This document shows positions 27,884-36,516 of a stretch of 64,000 nt of DNA, in pieces; position 1 is the stretch's first letter, and the number at the start of each line of letters is the position of its first letter. A program made the position numbers and the translations under genes. This DNA is from Allorhizobium sonneratiae. GTDB lineage: Bacteria; Pseudomonadota; Alphaproteobacteria; Rhizobiales; Rhizobiaceae. Under the pieces are notes generated by a model that saw only the letters and a program-made list of their open reading frames with translations, was not told the origin of the DNA and searched no databases. The DNA is taken from contig NZ_JAMKOJ010000011.1 of assembly GCF_023700755.1 (NCBI RefSeq), positions 99,230 through 163,229 on the forward strand, in the 5' to 3' direction.

Positions 27884-30800
27884 GTGTTCGGCAGGCTGTT
27901 CATAGGCTTGGGAGGATTGGTGGTCGTGGCGTTGTTTGCCGCGCTCATCGCGCCCTATTTCGTTGACTGGACGGATTTCCGCAAGGATTTCGAGGACCAG
28001 GCCAGCCGCATTCTCGGCAAGAAGGTGGTGGTGCATGGCGCGGTTTCGGCACGCATCCTGCCTTTTCCCTCCGTGACACTGAATGACGTGACGGTCGGCC
28101 CCGGCTCCGATGGCAAGACCATGGCCCATGTCGAGCGTTTCTCCATGGATGCCGAGCTTGCGCCATTCCTGTCCGGCGAGGCGCGGATTTTTGCCATGCG
28201 GCTGGAAAAACCCGAGATCAGGCTGCGCATTCTGCCGGATGGACGGCCTGACTGGCTGGTGGGCAGCCAGCCTTCCATGCCGGCCCGCAAGGTCGTTCTG
28301 GAAAAGGTGACGGTCACCGATGGTTCCATTTCGCTCATCGATCAGCAGACGGGAGAGGATCGCCACCTGAGCGGCATCAATGCCACGCTCTCGGCTGATT
28401 CGCTGGCCGGTCCATGGACGGTGAGCGGTGAGGGGGCGCTGGATGGGGCCAAAGGCCGGTTTACCCTTTCGACCCTGCAGCCTGAGCCTGCTGCCCATGC
28501 TATTCCTTTAAAACTGCATCTGTCGCCGAGCAACGATCCCGTCGATGTCGATCTGACGGGTGATCTGTCGCTCACCAATGGTCATGCGGGCCTCAAGGGC
28601 AGTTTTTATGCGGTGATGCGTCAATCCGGCCATGACGAAATGCAGGATCTGAATGGCAAGACGCTGCCGCCGCCTCGGGTGAGAGGCAGGTTCGCGCTGG
28701 CCAATACCGATCTCGATATCCCGGAATATCGGCTGGAAATCGGCACGGATGATGCGCCTTATGTCATCACCGGTAAGGCGCGGCTGGATACGGGCAGCAA
28801 GCCGCAATTCCTGCTGACGGCGGATGGCCAGCAGATCAATGTCGATCAGCTGGCGGCGACCATGGTTCAGGGCAAGACCAGCCGCTTGCCTGCCAACTCG
28901 GCCAGCCAGCGGATCGAGAGCCTGATTGCGGTGATGGATCGTATTCCCATTCCTGCGGTTCCGGGTCAGGCGAGCCTGAGGCTGCCGGCGATCATTGCCG
29001 GCGATACGGTCATTCGCGATGTGACGCTGGATCTGAAACCGGATGGTGCAGGCTGGCAGGTGGACAAGGCGCAGGCGACATTTCCCGGGCGCACGCGGGT
29101 GGAAGCCTCCGGCAAGCTGACATTGAGGGGCGATGCTTCTTTCAAGGGGTCTCTTCTTGTTGCCTCCACCCAACCCTCCGGACTGGCCGGATGGCTGTCG
29201 GGCAAGGTTGATCCGGCCATTCGGCAATTGCCGACGCTGGGTTTTTCCGCCAACGTCGATCTGACGGCTGAGCGGCAGCGTTTCGATGGGCTGGAACTGG
29301 CCATGGGCTCTGCCAGCCTGCATGGCCGGTTGGAGCGGACCGCATTGGACGGCAGGGCTCCGGATCTGTCCTTCAGTCTTGATGGCAATGCTTTCGATTA
29401 TGATGCCGGACGCGCGCTTGCCTCACTGATTGCCGGAGACAACAGCACCGCCGCCCTGCTTCAGCATCACATTGCCGGCGATATCAAAGTGGGCAGCTTC
29501 ACCGCCGAAAATGTGACCGCCCATGCTGTCAACGCGGCTTTTACCTATCAGAATGGCGGCTTTTCGGTGCGCAGTCTGAAGATCGGCGATCTGGCCGGTG
29601 CTGAAATCGAAGCGCATGGCGAAGCCGCCGGTTCGCTGGCTGATTATGCCGGGACGGCACAGGTGACGCTTGCGACGGATAATGCGAGCGGCTTCCTAGA
29701 TCTTGTCCATCGCAAATGGCCGGCACAGCCGCTTTTGACGGCCATGGCGGCCAATGGCCGCTGGTTTGGCAAAACGGATCTGACTCTCAATGCGCGTTTC
29801 GGTGACAGCCAGTATGGCGGTCTGCAGCTTGATCTCAAAGGTAAGACCGATGGAACGGCGCTGGACGTTTCCATGCGCCAGGACAGCCTGTTCGATCCGC
29901 TGGATGACGCCAAACGCAGCTATCGTCTGACCGCCACCACGCCGCAGGCCGTGACATTGCTGGGCCAGCTTGGCCTTAATCCTCTGCCCGTGTCGCTGGG
30001 CGGTTCCGGCACGCTGACTGTGACGCTGGATCAGGAGGGCAAGGCCCCGGCATCGGCAAAGCTGCTGCTTTCCGCGGGTGACAGCAAGCTTGATGCGCAG
30101 GGACATGTAAGCCTCGATCCGGCGCATTTTCTCTATGGCAAAGGGCAGGTGCATCTGACATCGCCGGATATGGCGCCGCTGCTTCTGGTGACGGCGGCGA
30201 ACGTTCCGGGCGTGGCCGATGGTCTGCCGGTCTCGCTTCAGGCGGGAATGTCACGGCAGAACGGCAGGCTGGATGTGACCGGGCTGACGGGGCATCTTGC
30301 CGGGCAGGCGATTTCCGGCGATCTGACGCTGAACAGCGGCGCCGACACGCCGGTGCTGAGCGGTCGGCTGCATGTCGATGATGCCGCTCTCGGGTGGCTT
30401 GCAGCAACGGTTGTCGGTCCGCTTTACGACCCTGAGACTGGCAAACTGTCAGCCCGGACGCTTGCCACCACAGCCTGGGGCGGACCCGATCTCGATCTTC
30501 AGTTCGAAGCTGACCGATTCGATCTCGGTTTGTTGCCGCAAGCACAAAAGGTGCGCGGCCATGTGCGACTGGCGAATGGCTCTTTGACCCTTGATGGTCT
30601 CTCCGGCCTCTGGCTCGATGGCAAGGCGAATGGCAGCCTGTCGCTGTCCAGCAATCAGGGGCTTGCCTTCTTGCGCGGCAAGCTCACCGTGAAGCAGATC
30701 GATCTTGCCAAGATGCGTCAGGACAGTGGCCTCAAGGGGCAGGCGGATATCGATGTCTCCATGGAAGGCAGCGGTGACAGCGTGAAGAGCCTCAGCGACG

Positions 30801-31495
30801 CCGTCAGCGGGGCAGGCCGGATTTCGGTGAGCGATCTCAGCATTCCTGACTTTGACCTGCAGAGTTTGGCCGATGTAAAGGCAGCCTTTGCCAATACCAC
30901 AGGCGAGGTCGCCGCGCCGGATGTTGCCAGGGTCCTGACGCCGCTTCTGGCGCGCCAGCCTGCTGTGATCGGCGCCATGACCTTGCCCTTCACTCTGGCT
31001 CAAGGCCGGCTGACGGTGCAGGATCAGCAAAAGACATTGGAGAATGCTACGCTCTCCGGCCATGCCTCGGCGGATCTTCTGGCGGGAACGGTCGATGCCG
31101 GGATGACCCTTGTCTGGGATGCCGGTGACGACGCCGTGGCGGGGGCGACCCCGTCCATCGATGTGTCGCTGAAAGGACCTTTCACCACAGCCCGGCCTGA
31201 ACTGAAGACTGTTGACATGGCCAATTATCTCAGCCTGCTGGCGGCGGATCGAGCGCGGCGGAAGGTGGAGATGATGCAGTCGAATGTGCTGGAAAAGCAG
31301 CGGCTTCGCCGTGAGGCGACACTGGATGCGGCGCTGAAAAAAGCACGTCTGGACGCTGCCGCGAAGGCTGATGCAGAAAAGCGGGCTGCGGATGCTGCGG
31401 CAAAGGCGGCCATTCAGTCTCGCCCGAAACCGCCTGTTTCCGGCACGACCAACGGTATTGCGCTGCCGCTTCCGAATGGTGAGCCGGTCCGATAA
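27884..31495 (+). CDS. AsmA family outer-membrane biogenesis protein
   Basis: Very large (about 1203 residues) AsmA-like protein. One N-terminal membrane helix anchors it in the inner membrane (GRLFIGLGGLVVVALFAALIA), followed by the AsmA PYFVDWTDFRKDFEDQASRILGKKV motif. A long periplasmic beta-rich stretch with many LxLxxxDGxA-type strands follows. The C-terminal ~90 residues are a Lys/Ala-rich helix. Relatives (AsmA, TamB, YhdP) form hydrophobic bridges for lipid movement to the outer membrane; the same role here is inferred. The start is probably GTG 27884 with AAAGGGAG upstream; a TTG at 27839 is also in frame. It is monocistronic. Confidence 0.85.
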   Translation: MFGRLFIGLGGLVVVALFAALIAPYFVDWTDFRKDFEDQASRILGKKVVVHGAVSARILPFPSVTLNDVTVGPGSDGKTMAHVERFSMDAELAPFLSGEARIFAMRLEKPEIRLRILPDGRPDWLVGSQPSMPARKVVLEKVTVTDGSISLIDQQTGEDRHLSGINATLSADSLAGPWTVSGEGALDGAKGRFTLSTLQPEPAAHAIPLKLHLSPSNDPVDVDLTGDLSLTNGHAGLKGSFYAVMRQSGHDEMQDLNGKTLPPPRVRGRFALANTDLDIPEYRLEIGTDDAPYVITGKARLDTGSKPQFLLTADGQQINVDQLAATMVQGKTSRLPANSASQRIESLIAVMDRIPIPAVPGQASLRLPAIIAGDTVIRDVTLDLKPDGAGWQVDKAQATFPGRTRVEASGKLTLRGDASFKGSLLVASTQPSGLAGWLSGKVDPAIRQLPTLGFSANVDLTAERQRFDGLELAMGSASLHGRLERTALDGRAPDLSFSLDGNAFDYDAGRALASLIAGDNSTAALLQHHIAGDIKVGSFTAENVTAHAVNAAFTYQNGGFSVRSLKIGDLAGAEIEAHGEAAGSLADYAGTAQVTLATDNASGFLDLVHRKWPAQPLLTAMAANGRWFGKTDLTLNARFGDSQYGGLQLDLKGKTDGTALDVSMRQDSLFDPLDDAKRSYRLTATTPQAVTLLGQLGLNPLPVSLGGSGTLTVTLDQEGKAPASAKLLLSAGDSKLDAQGHVSLDPAHFLYGKGQVHLTSPDMAPLLLVTAANVPGVADGLPVSLQAGMSRQNGRLDVTGLTGHLAGQAISGDLTLNSGADTPVLSGRLHVDDAALGWLAATVVGPLYDPETGKLSARTLATTAWGGPDLDLQFEADRFDLGLLPQAQKVRGHVRLANGSLTLDGLSGLWLDGKANGSLSLSSNQGLAFLRGKLTVKQIDLAKMRQDSGLKGQADIDVSMEGSGDSVKSLSDAVSGAGRISVSDLSIPDFDLQSLADVKAAFANTTGEVAAPDVARVLTPLLARQPAVIGAMTLPFTLAQGRLTVQDQQKTLENATLSGHASADLLAGTVDAGMTLVWDAGDDAVAGATPSIDVSLKGPFTTARPELKTVDMANYLSLLAADRARRKVEMMQSNVLEKQRLRREATLDAALKKARLDAAAKADAEKRAADAAAKAAIQSRPKPPVSGTTNGIALPLPNGEPVR

Positions 31496-31647
31496 AAATG
31501 GGTTATGGCGGAGGAATGGGATAAGGTGCCGCGTGCGGGGAGGCTAACGCGACCGCCGTGCCATCATGGCAGAGCGGCATCATGGTTTAAAACCAGCGTT
31601 GGTTTGAAATTCATTCAGCAGCGATTCGTCTCTGCTGAACGCAACGA

Positions 31648-32043
31648 TCAGATGAAGATTTCGCGCTGACCGAAGGGAGGCATGCCGCCCATACCCATGC
31701 TTCCACCACCGAAGTTCCGAAACTTGCCTTCAAAACCCTCAAAGCCTTCAGGAGCGTTGGTGCTGGAGGTTGCGGAAGCATCCGTTGATGCTGCTGCTGT
31801 GGTGGAGGCCGATGCTGTTGTGCTGTCGGTCGAAGCAGAGGTGCTTGCTGCGGTCGTGCTGCTGGCAGACGAATCTGTGGTTGTTGCACTACCGGATGTC
31901 GATGTCGCGCTGGTCGGAGCCTGGCCTAATTCAGGCATGCCGCCCATACCACGCATACCGCCCATAGGACCCATACCACCCATGCCGCCCATACCGCGCA
32001 TCATCATGGGGTTCATCATTTGAGAAGAGATAGCAAAGCTCAT
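31648..32043 (-). CDS. Low-complexity Met/Gly and Ser/Thr/Ala protein
   Basis: I do not recognise this 131-residue ORF. It has three zones: a Met/Gly tract (MRGMGGMGGMGPMGGMRG, about 15-32), a Ser/Thr/Ala-only tract (about 42-95), and a Gly/Phe/Met tail ending FGQREIFI. There is no signal peptide or membrane helix. A weak GGGATATGGA precedes the ATG at 32043. The clean codon periodicity (GGCATGGGC, GCAACCACC) argues for real coding, but recent expansion of a simple repeat cannot be excluded. It resembles disordered linker or adhesin-like proteins only in composition. Confidence 0.5.
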   Translation of the reverse strand: MSFAISSQMMNPMMMRGMGGMGGMGPMGGMRGMGGMPELGQAPTSATSTSGSATTTDSSASSTTAASTSASTDSTTASASTTAAASTDASATSSTNAPEGFEGFEGKFRNFGGGSMGMGGMPPFGQREIFI

Positions 32044-32061
32044 TGTCCATATCCCGTTAGA

Positions 32062-32106
32062 GCATTTCCAGGAAAAGTGAAAAACGGTTTTCCGACCGGA
32101 AATGCG
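32062..32106. repeat. Intergenic palindrome, GCATTTCC family
   Basis: GCATTTCCAGGAAAAGTG pairs loosely with CGGTTTTCCGACCGGAAATGC. Related sequences lie at about 32878-32945 and, starting GCATGTCCGGACGG, at about 63932-63975. This resembles ubiquitous rhizobial RIME/REP-type repeats. Confidence 0.6.
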
Positions 32107-32435
32107 TTATGATAAAAGCTTGGAGCGTATCCGTGTTTCCATGACTATGGAACGCTCCAAGAGTGTCGGTACCCGGTTATCAAGATCTGGTCGGGCTGTC
32201 AGAATGGTGTTTATCTCAACCGCCCCAGATAAACGCCATGTTCCGCCGGGTTCAAACTGAACCATGCGAAGGCTCGACCCTTGATATTTGCGTTTGTTGT
32301 TCGGGAAAACCCACACCCGTTTTCCTTGACAAACCCTCTTGCATGTTTCCTTGAGCTGGTTTCGGTTCAAGGATTCCTCATTCGGGCAATTCAAATCGCG
32401 AAAGCGTCCTGTGTGCGTTGCTAAAGCACGTTTCG

Positions 32436-32523
32436 GCTTATCAGCCTCAGTCAACGTGCTTTAAGCCTTTGTTTTGTCGCATGTTCGTTATCGTTTTATT
32501 GAGGACAATAAAACGCGACATGC
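32436..32523 (+). repeat. Left arm of an 88-bp inverted repeat
   Basis: Its reverse complement matches 32977-33064 with about six mismatches. It contains hairpins of its own: GTTTTATTG/CAATAAAAC, and at its left edge an AAGCACGTT/AACGTGCTT pair. Confidence 0.75.
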
Positions 32524-32976
32524 GGTAAAACACACGGCGCTGTAAAGCCCATTGCCTGTTTCCGGCCTTCTGCAATGCGCTTTACATTTTCGGTTGCAAG
32601 CGTGCCGTTCCTGCAAACTCATTGCCTGACACGATTCACTTGCGCACTGTCCCGGACGCATCACCTGTCAACCGGGAGCAAAGACTGAGGTGATAGATCC
32701 TGTGGTTTCTGTTGGTCCGGCTTTTGCCATCAATAAAAACCTGCCTTCCCTGACCCTTTGCAGGATGACGGTAAGACTCAATTGCTAATTATTTGTTATC
32801 TTTTAAAACATGTATAAGTTATGACGTGATTGTGAACATCGTTAATCAAGGGTTAAAAAATCAAGATATCTCGCACGAGTGCATTTCCAGGAAACAGTGA
32901 AATACTCTAACTCTTTGTTTTTCTGCATTTCCGGACGGAAAACCGTTTCAAACTTTTCTCGGGATACTGCTCTAAA

Positions 32977-33064
32977 GTATGTCGTGTTTTATTGTCCTCA
33001 ATAAAACGATGACGAACATGCGGCAAAACAAACGCTTAAAGCACGTTGACTGAGGCTGAAAAGC
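32977..33064 (-). repeat. Right arm of an 88-bp inverted repeat
   Basis: Inverted partner of 32436-32523, equal in length and about 93% identical by eye, separated from it by 453 bases. Confidence 0.75.
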
Positions 33065-33112
33065 TGCAATGTACTTTAACAGTGCGCGCTTTTATGGATG
33101 TGAGGCTGCATT

Positions 33113-33388
33113 TCAGTTTTTTTGCGCCATGTCGCAGGATGGCTTCGGCTCTGCGTTCTGAATAGTGTCCCGTCTTCCGTCCTGTCCACGAAACCAGTCG
33201 AGAACATAAAGCCTGAGGGCTGAAGAGAGATTGCAATCGACCGGGCGGGTTTCATCGATTTCGCCGATCAGGGCGGCAACCGTCATGTTACGATGAACGG
33301 CAATCCGGCGGATTTCCTGCCAGAAGGCGTCTTCCAGCGAAAAACTGGTACGGTGTCCGCTGAGGGAAATGGAATGCTTGACAATCAT
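33113..33388 (-). CDS. Ribbon-helix-helix domain protein
   Basis: 91-residue protein with an RHH-type DNA-binding fold (RHH_4-like). The N-terminal beta strand VKHSISLSGHRTSFSLE is followed by two helices (AFWQEIRRIAVHRNMTVAALIGEID) and the SSALRLYVLDWF end that I recall from this rhizobial family. The target is unknown. The true start is ATG 33388 with AGGAAAAGGG upstream; the longer frame runs through a palindrome. It lies downstream of the DUF4169 gene, the usual neighbour of this family. Confidence 0.8.
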   Translation of the reverse strand: MIVKHSISLSGHRTSFSLEDAFWQEIRRIAVHRNMTVAALIGEIDETRPVDCNLSSALRLYVLDWFRGQDGRRDTIQNAEPKPSCDMAQKN

Positions 33389-33411
33389 GACCCTTTTCCT
33401 GCTGGCTGCAC

Positions 33412-33449
33412 TACAGCGCCGTGCGCCATATTTGACGCACGGCGCTGTA
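33412..33449. repeat. Solo palindrome B copy
   Basis: A near-perfect hairpin CAGCGCCGTGCG/CGCACGGCGCTG bounded by TA on both sides, lying between the DUF4169 and RHH genes. It is half of the composite element seen at 18572-18677. In RNA it would form a strong stem and could lower expression of the downstream RHH gene. Confidence 0.75.
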
Positions 33450-33497
33450 GTGCCTATGGCGAGACTGGCAATGCCTGATCTCTTGTTCAAAGCTGTC

Positions 33498-33710
33498 TTA
33501 TTCGGAGCTGTCAGGTTTGGGTGAAGAGGGTTCACGCTCCAGCCGGGATTGATCGAAGTCTTTCTTCGCCTTTTCATTCAAAGCTTTGGTCAGATTTTTT
33601 TCCATTTTCGTCCGGCCATGGGTTAGCCGGTTCTGTTCCGCCGCCTTCTCTTTTTCGGCGCGGGCCTTGGTTTTGCGAAACTGCCTCAGATTGACGACAT
33701 CACCTGTCAT
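33498..33710 (-). CDS. DUF4169 family protein
   Basis: 70-residue, highly charged, helical protein. The MTGDVVNLRQFRKTKAR start and the FGRTKAEKxLTRA-like segment (HGRTKMEKNLTKALNEK) fit DUF4169. Function unknown. ATG 33710 has AGAGGA eight bases upstream; a TTG six codons earlier is in frame. It lies between sspB and the RHH gene on the same strand, but a terminator separates it from sspB. Confidence 0.8.
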   Translation of the reverse strand: MTGDVVNLRQFRKTKARAEKEKAAEQNRLTHGRTKMEKNLTKALNEKAKKDFDQSRLEREPSSPKPDSSE

Positions 33711-33725
33711 GACCAAATCCTCTGA

Positions 33726-33762
33726 CAAAAAGGCGGTCAGGGTTTAAGCCCGACCGCCCGTC
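33726..33762 (-). terminator. Terminator of sspB
   Basis: On the minus strand GGCGGTC(GGGC) pairs with (CCCT)GACCGCC and is followed by TTTTTG. It lies about 65 bases beyond the sspB stop. Confidence 0.8.
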
Positions 33763-33824
33763 ATTTTCTAAGAATTCTGGCAAGACTGAGCCTTGTCAGA
33801 GTGTTCCACCGATTGGAAACGGCT

Positions 33825-34331
33825 TTATTGTTTCTTGCGGAAGGCGTCGAGGGAGACGACTGAGCCTTCTTTCTTGTCGTTTTCGTTTTTCTCAGCCTTA
33901 GGCTCTTCGATATTGTCCGGAGTGGCCAGAGGATATGCAGTGATTTCGGCCGAGTTTTCTTCTTCCTCAGCGATCTGAACGTCGAATTCGAGTTCGAAAT
34001 TCACCGACGGATCGTAGAAACCGCGAATGGCGTTAAAAGGAATGACCAGCTTTTCCGGCTTATCGGAGAAGGAAAGGCCGACTTCAAACTGGCTCTCTGT
34101 GACTTTCAGGTCCCAGAACTGGTGCTGCAGAACGATTGTCATCTGTTCGGCATATTTTGACTTGAGCTGTTGGGAAATCCTGACACCCGGAGCAGCGGTC
34201 AAAAAGGTGATGAAGAAATGATGCTCACCCGGCAGCTTGCCCGTTGCAGCCACTTCAGCCAGCACCTTGCGAATAACGCCGCGCAGTGCGTCCTGAGCCA
34301 GAATGTCGTAACGGATGTGGTCCTGCCCCAT
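33825..34331 (-). CDS. sspB: SspB-alpha, ClpXP adaptor
   Basis: Adaptor that tethers ssrA-tagged proteins to the ClpXP protease. The 168-residue protein matches alphaproteobacterial SspB. The MGQDHIRYDILAQDALRG start, GEHHFFITFLTAAPGVRIS, QFWDLKV and AIRGFYDPSVNFELEF form the peptide-binding body. A Glu/Asn/Lys-rich flexible linker follows, and the C-terminal VVSLDAFRKKQ tail is probably the ClpX-docking element. The start is ATG 34331 with AGGA upstream. The ssrA gene, whose product makes the substrates, lies about 150 bases upstream on the same strand. Confidence 0.93.
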   Translation of the reverse strand: MGQDHIRYDILAQDALRGVIRKVLAEVAATGKLPGEHHFFITFLTAAPGVRISQQLKSKYAEQMTIVLQHQFWDLKVTESQFEVGLSFSDKPEKLVIPFNAIRGFYDPSVNFELEFDVQIAEEEENSAEITAYPLATPDNIEEPKAEKNENDKKEGSVVSLDAFRKKQ

Positions 34332-34477
34332 ATGTCCTGTCTTTCCTTGTCTGTCTCGCGTTGCCGCCAGCGGCACCGGTTTGAATACTCTTTATAAGCC
34401 AAGCGTGGCAAAGGCGCAAAGCCTCAAATTTATTTCCTAGTCAAAGACACGGATTGTTGGTTTTTAAAAGGCCGGGA

Positions 34478-34850
34478 AAGTGGAGGTTTCTGTTGCCAGG
34501 TACCTCCGAACCCCGCCTTACAGTGCTACCCGCAAGGACTTAGTTTGGGTTTCTGGCACCGCGATTAAGCAGCGACAGCGTAACCCTGAGCGTTGTTGTC
34601 ATTTGCAACTACACTTGTGACCCGATAACGGCGGTATCATGCCGGGCAAAAGTTCGATCTTTACACCCTTGTCGATCCTATTTCGCCCCCAGCAAAAGCC
34701 GGTCCTGCACATCATGTGCCGTACACCGACCGGTTTTTGGTGGAGGCGCCGGGTACCGCCCCCGGGTCCAATAGGTTTATTTCATCGACCGTTTATTGCC
34801 ATAGCCGGCGCAAGCACCGGCAGGGCTGATATAGATATTTTATCTGCCGG
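34478..34850 (-). ncRNA. ssrA: tmRNA, circularly permuted two-piece form
   Basis: Rescues stalled ribosomes and tags nascent proteins. Read on the minus strand, the acceptor piece comes first and ends GGCGCCTCCACCA, with the CCA at 34740-34738. A ~47-base internal spacer (34737-34691) follows, then the coding piece starting GGGGGCG at 34690. These seven bases pair with CGCCTCC to form the acceptor stem with one G-U pair. The tag reads ANDNNAQGYAVAA (34606-34568), then TAA (34567-34565). A GGAGGT/ACCTCC-type hairpin near 34480-34507 closes the 3' side. The exact 5' and 3' ends are estimates. The T-loop (GGCGGTA) is far from the tRNA consensus, as permuted alphaproteobacterial forms can be. Confidence 0.92.
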
Positions 34851-34925
34851 TGAAAAGGGGGCTCATCGGATTTGTAACATTTTGCTTTTTTCTGCGTTTT
34901 TACCGATTGTGTGGGCAAAGAGCGG

Positions 34926-35273
34926 TCATGTCGTCGATGTCTCGGTTGCGGCAGAGGCTGTTGCAGGCGCCACGTTATCGATTGAAAAAATGGTGTCGGA
35001 CGTGGGAATGCTTGGCTGGATCGAATAGGTTACGATCCAGTTCTTGTCTTTATATGCAATCTCGACCGTGCCGCCCGAGGGGTCAATGGTATTGACATTG
35101 GCCGTGACCCAGGTCTGTACGGTCGCGCCAAACTGTCCAAGGTCATTAATACCTAGCGATTCAGCAGCGTTAGTTCCGTCTAGTTCCCATTGAACCTGCA
35201 TCCTGCTTCCTTTCACATGCCCAAATTGGTCGGTTAAGATCGGAGGCATGGTGCCTGAACCGGTCGATCCCAT
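34926..35273 (-). CDS. Hypothetical protein, 115 residues
   Basis: Unrecognised ORF directly upstream of ssrA on the same strand. The sequence has protein-like alternation (FGHVKGSRMQVQWELDG, TVEIAYKDKNWIVTYSI) with a Ser/Thr/Ala tail. No Cys, signal peptide or membrane helix. The ATG at 35273 lacks a good ribosome site; ATG 35201 (MQVQWELDG) is an alternative. It lies in an AT-richer patch between ssrA and thyA and may be a remnant of an insertion near ssrA. Confidence 0.45.
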   Translation of the reverse strand: MGSTGSGTMPPILTDQFGHVKGSRMQVQWELDGTNAAESLGINDLGQFGATVQTWVTANVNTIDPSGGTVEIAYKDKNWIVTYSIQPSIPTSDTIFSIDNVAPATASAATETSTT

Positions 35274-35598
35274 CTGTAACGAAACACACAGAGGATGATT
35301 CTGCTTTTGGCCTCACGCACCTGTTGCGGTAATTGTCGTGGAAAGCTGAAGCTGCAGTGCTTTATAATGTCGTCCTGTGCCATATGATGCGGCAAAAGCA
35401 GTGCGATGAATCAGTTGCCGAGCAAAGAAACATACGCTTCTGCCACGTCTTGGAATCCGTGCAGAACGGTCTCTGTTTATCGCAGCTGACGGATTTGTTT
35501 ATACGGTCGTACGGGTAGTGCGGCATTTATCGTATGCTCGCCACTGTTTGAAACGAATATGGGCGTGAGCACCAGCCGCCCGCGACAAGGAAAGCCTC
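35274..35598. other. Intergenic region upstream of thyA
   Basis: About 325 bases, AT-richer than the genes. I see no gene, repeat or RNA. The thyA promoter should lie in its right part. Confidence 0.5.
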
Positions 35599-36516
35599 AT
35601 GGCGCGTCACCCGGAATATCAGTATCTCGACATTCTCGACCATCTTCTGGAGAAGGGTGATCGCCGTATCGATCGTACCGGCGTTGGCACGCTGTCGATG
35701 CTCGGGGCCATGATGCGCTTTGATCTATCGGACGGTACGTTTCCGGTGTTCACCACCAAACGGGTCTATTGGAAAACGGCGGTCAAGGAAATGCTGTGGT
35801 TCTTGACCGGGCAGACGAATATTCGGGCGCTCTTGCAGGATAATGTCCGCATCTGGACCGACTGGCCCCTCGCAGCCTACAGTAAGGCAACCGGGGAAGC
35901 GATCACTCAGGAGGAATTTGAGGCGCGCATTGTCGAGGATGCGGAATTCGCGGCAAAATGGGGCGATCTTGGTCCGGTTTACGGCAAGCAATGGCGGCGC
36001 TGGCGCGACGCTGAGGGCCGTGAGCATGATCAGCTTCAGACCGTGATCGAAACGCTGAAGATCAATCCCACGAGCCGTCGGATGCTGTTTCATGGCTGGA
36101 ATGTGCCGGAACTGCCGCAAATGGCCTTGCCGCCCTGTCATCTGGTCTATCAGTTCCATGTTTCCGGTCTGGGGGATGAAAAGGCACGGCCGCGCCTGTC
36201 GCTGATGACCTATGTGCGCAGCAATGATATGTTTCTCGGTAATCCATTCAACATCGCCCAGCAGGCGGCGCTGTTATTCATGGTGGCGCAGCAGGTGGAT
36301 ATGCAGCCTGGTGAACTGGTCTATACCAGTGCCGATGTGCATCTTTATCTCAATCATGTCGATATGGCGCGCACCCAGCTTGCCCGCACGCCAAAGCCCT
36401 TTCCGAAGCTGAAGCTGTTGCGCCGACCGGACAGCATCGATGGTTACCGCATCGAGGATTTCGAGGTCACGGGTTACGATCCGCATCCGCCGATCGAGGC
36501 GCCCGTCGCCGTGTGA
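35599..36516 (+). CDS. thyA: thymidylate synthase
   Basis: Converts dUMP and methylene-tetrahydrofolate to dTMP and dihydrofolate. The 305-residue protein has the catalytic Cys at 180 (MALPPCHL), the N-terminal DRTGVGTLS loop, WFLTGQTNI, GPVYGKQWR and the C-terminal VHLYLNHVDMA segment. The usual RQRSCDVFLG site reads VRSNDMFLG, a variant of the phosphate-binding region. It carries an insertion after residue 95 relative to E. coli ThyA (264). AAGGAAAG precedes the ATG. folA follows after doxX. Confidence 0.95.
   Translation: MARHPEYQYLDILDHLLEKGDRRIDRTGVGTLSMLGAMMRFDLSDGTFPVFTTKRVYWKTAVKEMLWFLTGQTNIRALLQDNVRIWTDWPLAAYSKATGEAITQEEFEARIVEDAEFAAKWGDLGPVYGKQWRRWRDAEGREHDQLQTVIETLKINPTSRRMLFHGWNVPELPQMALPPCHLVYQFHVSGLGDEKARPRLSLMTYVRSNDMFLGNPFNIAQQAALLFMVAQQVDMQPGELVYTSADVHLYLNHVDMARTQLARTPKPFPKLKLLRRPDSIDGYRIEDFEVTGYDPHPPIEAPVAV

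Larger units (their letters stand above)
32044..33112. other. Repeat-rich non-coding kilobase
   Basis: No supported gene. The minus ORF at 32107-32454 falls largely in repeats. It contains palindromes near 32062-32106 and 32878-32945, plus a long inverted repeat (32436-32523 with 32977-33064). The middle, about 32530-32975, is AT-rich. It has no ORF and no RNA family I recognise. Confidence 0.6.

Noticed and set aside
32107..32454. 115-residue ORF on the minus strand
   Set aside because: Lies partly in repeat DNA and has no family pattern or convincing ribosome site; kept as non-coding.
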